A stretch of 5,006 nt of DNA. Source: Deltaproteobacteria bacterium RBG_16_54_18. GTDB taxonomy: Bacteria; Desulfobacterota; B13-G15; RBG-16-54-18. Below, piece after piece: positions 1-5,006 of the stretch. Position numbers and translations under genes: made by a program. The DNA lies in the NCBI GenBank assembly GCA_001797935.1, contig MGQT01000087.1, forward strand, positions 1 to 5,006, in the 5' to 3' direction. The notes below the pieces were generated by a model. That model searched no databases. It was not told where the DNA came from and worked only from the letters and a program-made list of their open reading frames with translations. Position 1 is the stretch's first letter; every line of letters begins with the position of its first letter.

Positions 1-129
1 GACCCCCAAAGAATACGTTCCAAAGTCGATAAAACCACAACCATTTTTTTCGGGAGGGCAGAACGGACGTTTACGCCCCTCAATGCTGTAGGTGACCAGT
101 TGCCGGCCGCATTGCGGACAAAAAATCAT
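1..129 (-). CDS. Nudix-type hydrolase, N-terminal zinc-ribbon part (partial, runs off left edge)
   Basis: Only the first 43 codons are in the window, open to the edge. The protein begins MIFCPQCGRQL and has Cys4-x2-Cys7 and Cys24-x6-Cys31, with EGRKRPFCP between them. It then runs into FIDFGTYSLGV, which resembles the first beta strand of a Nudix domain. A small zinc ribbon of this kind in front of a Nudix fold is typical of NADH-pyrophosphatase-like and MutT-like hydrolases, which cleave nucleoside diphosphates linked to another group. The Nudix box itself lies outside the window, so the enzyme class is inferred. The second cysteine pair is spaced wider (x6) than the usual CPxC. The start is uncertain. 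ATG at 129 has AGGAAGGA about 13 nt upstream, rather far. An in-frame GTG at 141 follows the same purine run almost directly, rather close. The gene is divergent from rel. Confidence 0.7.
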   Translation of the reverse strand, partial: MIFCPQCGRQLVTYSIEGRKRPFCPPEKNGCGFIDFGTYSLGV

Positions 130-150
130 CGTTGATTTCACGTCCTTCCT

Positions 151-201
151 CAAGGGCATACCGTTGTTCTGGTACGGCGAGATGTCTCAATTATGCCCTT
201 G
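151..201 (-). promoter_or_regulatory. Stem-loop in the probable 5' leader of the Nudix gene
   Basis: A perfect 10-bp inverted repeat, with a 4-bp inner stem stacked directly on one side, ends immediately before the AGGAAGGA ribosome-binding purine run of the minus-strand Nudix gene. On the minus strand the right arm TATGCCCTTG abuts AGGAAGG. There is no T-run after the stem, so it does not look like a simple terminator. A role in controlling translation is inferred from position only. Confidence 0.35.
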
Positions 202-318
202 ACGAGATTGTCTCCCGAGCCCTGTCGTAGAACTACGGCGTAATCTACCATACTCGTGGTGCTCGGGCAATCACGACATTCATGGAGCGTCTGAAACTGA
301 ATGGTCAGGTGAGAGGTC

Positions 319-347
319 TTGCCCTTTCATAGGGTACAGAATATAAT
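319..347 (+). promoter_or_regulatory. Probable sigma70 promoter of rel
   Basis: TTGCCC (319-324, four of six matches to TTGACA) is followed after exactly 17 bp by a perfect TATAAT (342-347). Transcription would start near 354, giving a leader of about 75 nt before the rel ATG. It is the only well-formed plus-strand promoter seen upstream of rel. Confidence 0.5.
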
Positions 348-428
348 TATAACTATGGTCAAACAATTCCTCGCCACAAAATCAAACAGATCCTTTCGCA
401 ACGTGCTTTCGGTTTTTCTACACTAACC

Positions 429-2600
<2,172 letters not shown>

Positions 2601-2782
2601 CGACACGCCCTGCCTTGATGCACTTCGTGCACACCCTCATCCTGGTTACCCTGCCGTCATGGAGGACCCGTACTCGTTGGAGGTTGGGGAGCCACACCCG
2701 TTTTGTCCTGTTGTTGGCATGGCTGACATTATTACCCCTGAGCTGGCTTTTTCCACATATATCGCATATCCTCGACATCGTG

Positions 2783-2790
2783 CCCTCCTC
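2783..2790 (-). promoter_or_regulatory. Ribosome binding site of rpmB
   Basis: GAGGAGGG on the minus strand lies 4 nt before the ATG at 2778. It fixes the rpmB start. Confidence 0.85.
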
Positions 2791-2801
2791 GTGAATTTTT
2801 T

Positions 2802-2830
2802 TATATAAACCTCTTTAGGCGCGGTGTCAA
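2802..2830 (-). promoter_or_regulatory. Sigma70 promoter of rpmB
   Basis: On the minus strand a perfect TTGACA (2830-2825) is followed after exactly 17 bp by TATATA (2807-2802). Initiation near 2795 would give a leader of only about 17 nt, just enough for the ribosome binding site. This fits strong constitutive expression of a ribosomal protein gene. Confidence 0.8.
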
Positions 2831-2853
2831 GAGGAATTTTTCCTCAATTTTTT
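2831..2853 (+). terminator. Possible intrinsic terminator for the rel transcript
   Basis: GAGGAA-TTT-TTCCTC (2831-2845) forms a 6-bp stem followed by AATTTTTT on the plus strand. It is directional, because the minus strand shows no T-run after the stem. The stem is short and only moderately GC-rich. It lies about 230 bp past the rel stop and directly behind the rpmB -35 box, so it would end rel readthrough after it has crossed rpmB. Confidence 0.4.
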
Positions 2854-2965
2854 CTCCCGTGACCTGGTGCATCGTCCCCCGGGCATCGAGTCTCGCCTAC
2901 CTATCTTCCTCCCCTCTCGTTGTCAAGTACCCTGTGGACCAACGTCCAGTAGTACGACCCTGGAC
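2854..2965. other. Spacer between rpmB promoter and end of the cassette array
   Basis: No gene or RNA was recognised. GTCCAG (2944-2949) and CTGGAC (2960-2965) form a 6-bp inverted repeat with a 10-nt loop, directly touching the last attC site. The DNA just left of 2971 (minus strand TTAGGTGTCC) is probably the original right flank of attI before any cassette was inserted. Confidence 0.45.
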
Positions 2966-3055
2966 ACCTAACATCAGGGGTGAAGGGCGCGCCTAAAGCC
3001 CTGCCCCGTAAGGCCGCAGCAGATCATCGCGTCCCTCTCCACCCCTTTGTTAGCA
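2966..3055 (-). other. attC site of cassette 3 (last in array)
   Basis: The outer core sites are minus-strand TGCTAAC (3055-3049) and GTTAGGT (2972-2966). Inner arms, read on the plus strand: AGGGGTG (2976-2982) pairs with CACCCCT (3040-3046), and AGGGCGCG (2984-2991) pairs with CGCG-T-CCCT (3028-3036), leaving one unpaired base at 3032. The centre has a smaller CTGC (3001-3004)/GCAG (3016-3019) hairpin. The stop codon of the HEPN-like gene is the TAA inside the first core site. The outer half of GTTAGGT probably belongs to the original attI flank. Confidence 0.87.
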
Positions 3056-3712
3056 ATTTGATTTATTGTTTTTGTGAATGAAATCAAGAATACGATCAAT
3101 GTCAGTAACATTTAACGGCTTCAATAAGAAGATATTGCCGTCATAAGCCGTCGAATATGTATTGATAATATCATTCATTATTTCGGCGATTTTTGTCAGA
3201 TCACCCAAGACAAGAGGAGCTTCATCTTCAAGCTTATGGCGTTCAAATAAATATGCACTGTCAAAATGGGCATAGAATTTATCCCTCCTTAGTTTGAAGC
3301 TAGGAAGGGCCTCTATCGAACGTATTTTTTCCCTGTCTTTTTCTATAACATCGTATGTTATCTCTTCCCTGTCTATCATCCAATGACCATCTGAGTAGTT
3401 ATTTCTTCTCTTGAGTTCCTGAATACTAAATGTATTTCTGTTGTACTCTATAAAAGTAAGAAAATTAACAAAACCAAATTCTGATTTTTCGCAGAACAAT
3501 TTGTCTACCCAAAGAACAATTGATGAAAAAAGAGAATCAAGGGTAACTTGGAAAAAAGCCGGAGAGATATTCATTTCATTGAGGCGATCACGTTTTCTCT
3601 CTTGCAGGTGTCTATACAAAGACATATAGCTTATAAGTTTTTGCGCCTCTTGTCGTAAATATTTCCTGTAATCCTCAAACTTAGATTCTGCTTGTGCAAT
3701 AGTCAGTTTCAT
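3050..3712 (-). CDS. HEPN-like cassette protein, possibly AbiU2-type abortive infection/RNase
   Basis: This 220-residue, mostly helical soluble protein has no signal peptide or membrane segment. The best clue is RRDKFYAHFD (142-151). It matches the HEPN pattern R(N/D)x4-6H, with Arg143, Asp144 and His149, the catalytic signature of metal-independent RNases in toxin and abortive-infection proteins. The RDKxxAH form and the helical surround resemble AbiU2-type HEPN proteins. This family call is from memory, and other HEPN families are possible. The coding region is clearly AT-rich compared with rel, rpmB and the other two cassettes, which points to an origin elsewhere. ATG 3712 is 12 nt past the crossover and has no Shine-Dalgarno sequence. 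The stop lies inside attC. No obvious antitoxin partner is next to it, so if it is a toxin it is either self-limited or triggered. Confidence 0.8.
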   Translation of the reverse strand: MKLTIAQAESKFEDYRKYLRQEAQKLISYMSLYRHLQERKRDRLNEMNISPAFFQVTLDSLFSSIVLWVDKLFCEKSEFGFVNFLTFIEYNRNTFSIQELKRRNNYSDGHWMIDREEITYDVIEKDREKIRSIEALPSFKLRRDKFYAHFDSAYLFERHKLEDEAPLVLGDLTKIAEIMNDIINTYSTAYDGNIFLLKPLNVTDIDRILDFIHKNNKSNC

Positions 3713-3718
3713 ATTTTT

Positions 3719-3806
3719 TGCTAACGTCTTGCTCTGCGGCGGGCCACCGCAAAGGTTGGATCAATGGCAAGCCTAATGGCCCGTCCGCAGCAGCTTGAGG
3801 TTAGAA
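3719..3806 (-). other. attC site of cassette 2
   Basis: The outer core sites are minus-strand TTCTAAC (3806-3800) and GTTAGCA (3725-3719). The inner arms are long: plus-strand TGCGGCGGGCCA (3735-3746) pairs over 12 bp with TGGCCCG-T-CCGCA (3777-3789), leaving one unpaired base at 3784. A second copy of the core (GTTAGAG, plus strand 3808-3814) lies directly outside and provides the stop codon of the preceding gene. Confidence 0.92.
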
Positions 3807-3808
3807 GG

Positions 3809-4183
3809 TTAGAGCCACTCATTCGTCACCGCCATTGAGCCGATGAACAAACCCCAAAGTAGGGCCGCCACGTTGGGCAGCTGCAGGAAGTGCATCCACT
3901 TCGGGCCCCTGTAAATGAAGAAGGACAGGAGAATAAGTATCACCGGGACCAGATGAAGCCAAAGGAATGGTGCTGCAAAGCTACGTTTGGAAATGCCTAC
4001 CATCCAGATGATGAGCGCTGCAACGTTTAGCAGCGCCGCCGCTGCACCATGCGCGGAAGCCAGGATCCGGCGGCCCAATGGTGCACCCGAGCGGTCAGCC
4101 CAAAAGTACCCGGCGCTGATTGCTGCCGTGACGACTGGGGCACCGTAGAACTGCATGTACGCCTCAACGAATCCCCAATTCAT
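3809..4183 (-). CDS. Cassette-encoded four-helix membrane protein, unknown function
   Basis: This 124-residue protein has about four hydrophobic segments: 12-29, 42-64, 71-91 and 101-119. Short charged loops join them (DRSGAPLGRR at 30-39, SKR at 65-67, YRGPKWMH at 91-98). Positive charges after segments 1, 2 and 3 alternate too little to settle the topology. There is no signal peptidase site and no family I recognise. Small multi-helix membrane proteins without known function are common in integron cassettes. The ATG lies just 11 nt after the crossover. AGAAGG, which is part of the core site GTTAGAAGG, is the only ribosome binding candidate and is very close (2 nt). The stop TAA is part of the outer duplicated core of its attC. 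GC content is similar to the host genes. Confidence 0.82.
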   Translation of the reverse strand: MNWGFVEAYMQFYGAPVVTAAISAGYFWADRSGAPLGRRILASAHGAAAALLNVAALIIWMVGISKRSFAAPFLWLHLVPVILILLSFFIYRGPKWMHFLQLPNVAALLWGLFIGSMAVTNEWL

Positions 4184-4187
4184 AGCC

Positions 4188-4280
4188 TTCTAACGAACGA
4201 ATTCAGCCGCCCCGATGTTTAGGAGGAGCCGCCGCAGGCGGCCCCGGACTATCGGGGTCGGCTCCAATGATTGGTTAGCC
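4188..4280 (-). other. attC site of cassette 1
   Basis: The outer core sites are minus-strand GGCTAAC (4280-4274) and GTTAGAA (4194-4188). Plus-strand AGCCGCCCCGAT (4205-4216) pairs over 12 bp with ATCGGGG-T-CGGCT (4251-4263), leaving one unpaired base at 4258. The centre holds a GCCGCC-type hairpin. Both ends match the degenerate cassette-PCR consensus for attC very closely in sequence and spacing. This is the clearest attC of the three and, through the unpaired base, shows that the cassettes read on the minus strand. Confidence 0.95.
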
Positions 4281-4293
4281 CGCTATTTTTTTA

Positions 4294-4635
4294 TCACCAT
4301 GGTCCGATTATTTTATCTAGTAGCGCTAGAAAAGCAGCGGCAGCAAGTGCCCAAAGCAGCCCGAAGATAACGCTTAACTTTTGCGCTTTAGGAGCGTTGC
4401 CACGCGCTATTTGAAAAGCCAGCGCTCCGGTTGCCGCGCCAAGTCCAGGAACAACAATAAACCCGCCTAAGACTCCGTAGAATACTACTGCGAGAGGACT
4501 AAGAAGAGCCCCTTTCAATCCACTCGCATAACCAGCCAAAGGAATTGGAAATTTCCAGACCAACGCAAAAAGGAAGGCCGCCGGAAACATTCCAACAAGA
4601 GCTGCAATTGCACCAGACATCACTGATCGTTTCAT
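4294..4635 (-). CDS. Cassette-encoded three-helix membrane protein, unknown function
   Basis: This 113-residue, very hydrophobic protein has segments at about 7-27, 44-72 and 85-106. The middle one is glycine-rich (GVLGGFIVVPGLGAATG) and long enough to kink or form a hairpin. A basic stretch (ARGNAPKAQK, 77-86) precedes the last helix. The N-terminus MKRSVMSG plus a hydrophobic run could be an uncleaved signal anchor. I recognise no family. The start at 4635 lies 22 nt past the crossover, with a weak purine run AAGAGA about 5 nt upstream. The stop TGA falls 14 bp before the attC. As the first cassette after attI it would be the best expressed one if a promoter lies in or before attI. Confidence 0.8.
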   Translation of the reverse strand: MKRSVMSGAIAALVGMFPAAFLFALVWKFPIPLAGYASGLKGALLSPLAVVFYGVLGGFIVVPGLGAATGALAFQIARGNAPKAQKLSVIFGLLWALAAAAFLALLDKIIGPW

Positions 4636-4645
4636 AAATATCTCT

Positions 4646-4690
4646 TAGCGGGCTAACATAGATTATACGGATCCGCATAAGATGCGGAAA
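4646..4690 (-). other. Probable attI site of the integron
   Basis: Minus-strand GTTAGCC (4657-4651) is a core crossover site, but no paired attC arms precede it, unlike the three attC sites. The first cassette begins here: GTTAGCCCGCTA (4657-4646) is the exact complement of the outer arm of that cassette's own attC (4274-4285). Just upstream are TATAAT (4667-4662) and a perfect hairpin, TCCGCAT-AAG-ATGCGGA (4672-4688). The integrase binding repeats cannot be defined by eye, so the outer limit is a guess. Confidence 0.6.
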
Positions 4691-4812
4691 TGCGTTTTCC
4701 TGTCTATATAAGACGCCTTTGGATCGCTTACCAGAAGCGTGTTAACCTCTTTATATTCAAGTAGTTGCACTCTATTGAGCGGCTTATCACGGCAGCTTAT
4801 GCGGATCGGCAT
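4663..4812 (-). CDS. Small 49-residue protein between intI and attI, unknown function
   Basis: The protein begins MPIRISCRDKPLNRV and ends FRILCGSV. It is mixed in charge, has two cysteines (Cys7, Cys46) and no membrane segment. The start is well supported: a perfect AAGGAGG (4824-4818) stands 5 nt before the ATG. The longer reading from 4851 was not used, because it would overlap intI and lacks such a site. It follows the intI stop by 20 bp on the same strand, so the two are probably cotranscribed. It ends 6 bp before the attI core and has no attC of its own, so it is not a cassette. It could be a small partner or regulator of the integrase, or simply an old insert. No family was recognised. 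Confidence 0.62.
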   Translation of the reverse strand: MPIRISCRDKPLNRVQLLEYKEVNTLLVSDPKASYIDRKTHFRILCGSV

Positions 4813-4817
4813 AATAT

Positions 4818-4824
4818 CCTCCTT
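4818..4824 (-). promoter_or_regulatory. Strong ribosome binding site of the 49-residue gene
   Basis: A perfect AAGGAGG on the minus strand with 5-nt spacing to ATG 4812. This is the best Shine-Dalgarno sequence in the integron part of the window and the main reason to accept the small gene. Confidence 0.75.
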
Positions 4825-4832
4825 ATGTTGAC

Positions 4833-5006
4833 TTAAAGCCCGTCCACGCAACTACGGACACCCACCGGACCACGGTTGAGGACATGGGTGTAGACCATCG
4901 TCGTCTTGACGTCGCTGTGGCCCAGGAGTTCCTGGACGGTTCGGATGTCGTATCCACCTTCGAGCAAAAGAGTGGCAAAAGAATGACGAAAGGTGTGGCA
5001 CGTGGC
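4833..5006 (-). CDS. intI: Integron integrase, C-terminal part (runs off right edge)
   Basis: The last 57 codons of a tyrosine recombinase are present, read from the right edge. Visible catalytic motifs are HTFRH (His4, Arg7 of the visible part), LLGHSDVKTT (His30) and the nucleophile Tyr39 in MVYTHVLNRG. The tail THVLNRGPVGVRS and the phrase EGGYDIRTVQELLGHSDVKTTM are hallmarks of integron integrases rather than XerC/XerD. The extra IntI-specific helix upstream of this region is outside the window. The enzyme recombines attI with the folded single-stranded attC hairpins, and three such sites lie next to it. The C-terminus appears complete. It is transcribed toward the cassettes, the reverse of the usual layout. 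Its promoter, and any LexA box, lie outside the window. Confidence 0.9.
   Translation of the reverse strand, partial: ATCHTFRHSFATLLLEGGYDIRTVQELLGHSDVKTTMVYTHVLNRGPVGVRSCVDGL

Larger units (their letters stand above)
130..428. other. Divergent intergenic region between the Nudix gene and rel
   Basis: No convincing gene is present. It holds several inverted repeats. CAAGGGCATA (151-160) pairs perfectly with TATGCCCTTG (192-201), with an inner CCGT (161-164)/ACGG (174-177). CCCGAGC (214-220) pairs with GCTCGGG (261-267), enclosing the palindrome CGTAGAACTACG (226-237). TCGTG (254-258) pairs with CACGA (272-276). The right third carries the probable rel promoter. No known riboswitch or tRNA was recognised. 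Confidence 0.6.
2966..5006 (-). mobile_element. Chromosomal integron: intI end, small gene, attI, three-cassette array
   Basis: From right to left, all on the minus strand: integrase C-terminus (to 4833), 49-codon gene (4812-4663), probable attI crossover (GTTAGCC, 4657-4651), cassette 1 (4656-4194), cassette 2 (4193-3725) and cassette 3 (3724-2972). Each cassette holds one gene with almost no 5' leader and ends in an attC of about 90 bp. Limits are set by the G/TTA crossover point. They are confirmed because the first bases of each cassette are the complement of the outer arm of its own attC (12, 9 and 8 bp), as expected for excised circles. The left end is the last attC; the right end is beyond the window. 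Integrase and cassettes share one orientation, opposite to the common arrangement. Confidence 0.88.

Noticed and set aside
282..332. A 16-residue upstream peptide before rel (MERLKLNG...)
   Set aside because: It has no Shine-Dalgarno sequence and lies before or across the probable rel promoter, so it would not be in the rel leader.
2921..2926. A minus-strand TTGACA downstream of the cassette array
   Set aside because: No acceptable -10 box follows at 16-18 bp on the minus strand.
3719..4280. The attC hairpins as terminators or REP-type repeats
   Set aside because: They share paired arms with one unpaired base and TAAC/GTTA ends next to an integron integrase, which identifies them as recombination sites.
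4663..4851. A longer 62-codon start for the small gene, at 4851
   Set aside because: It would overlap the end of intI and has no good ribosome binding site, whereas the ATG at 4812 has a perfect AAGGAGG.

Overview
The window looks like the chromosome of a deltaproteobacterial-type organism (Desulfobacterota sensu lato). Two proteins suggest this: a bifunctional RelA/SpoT-family protein with a Geobacter-like layout, and a four-cysteine ribosomal protein bL28. This is a judgement from remembered family sequences, not a search. Host genes are GC-rich, while one segment near 3050-3712 is clearly AT-rich and looks imported.

Left part (1-2850). The 5' end of a Nudix-type hydrolase gene runs off the left edge on the minus strand. 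It is divided by about 300 bp of hairpin-rich intergenic DNA from a plus-strand rel gene (429-2600), which has a plausible sigma70 promoter at 319-347. The rel gene converges on rpmB (minus, 2569-2778) and the two coding regions overlap by 32 bp. rpmB has a very good sigma70 promoter (2802-2830), a short leader and a strong ribosome binding site. A small hairpin followed by a T-run just behind that promoter may end the rel transcript, which would make rel mRNA antisense to all of rpmB.

Right part (2966-5006). This is a chromosomal integron, which is the main discovery in the window. At the right edge is the C-terminal end of an integron-type tyrosine recombinase (IntI), minus strand, ending at 4833. 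It is followed on the same strand by a 49-codon gene of unknown function with a perfect Shine-Dalgarno sequence, then by a probable attI crossover site (GTTAGCC, 4651-4657). Three single-gene cassettes follow: a three-helix membrane protein (4294-4635), a four-helix membrane protein (3809-4183) and a soluble protein with a HEPN-type RDKFYAH motif resembling AbiU2 abortive-infection proteins (3050-3712). Each cassette ends in a textbook attC site (4188-4280, 3719-3806, 2966-3055). Each attC has two complementary arms, one unpaired base at the expected place, and outer core sites TAAC/GTTA. The first 8-12 bases of each cassette are the exact complement of the outer arm of its own attC. This fixes the cassette boundaries at 4656/4194, 4193/3725 and 3724/2972.

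The layout is unusual. In most integrons intI points away from the cassettes and attI lies at the 5' side of intI. Here intI and all cassettes point the same way and attI lies beyond the 3' end of intI. This 'inverted integrase' layout is known mainly from Treponema denticola and a few other lineages. It would let intI, the small gene and the cassettes share one transcript. The small protein encoded between intI and attI does not behave like a cassette, so it may belong to the integron platform itself.
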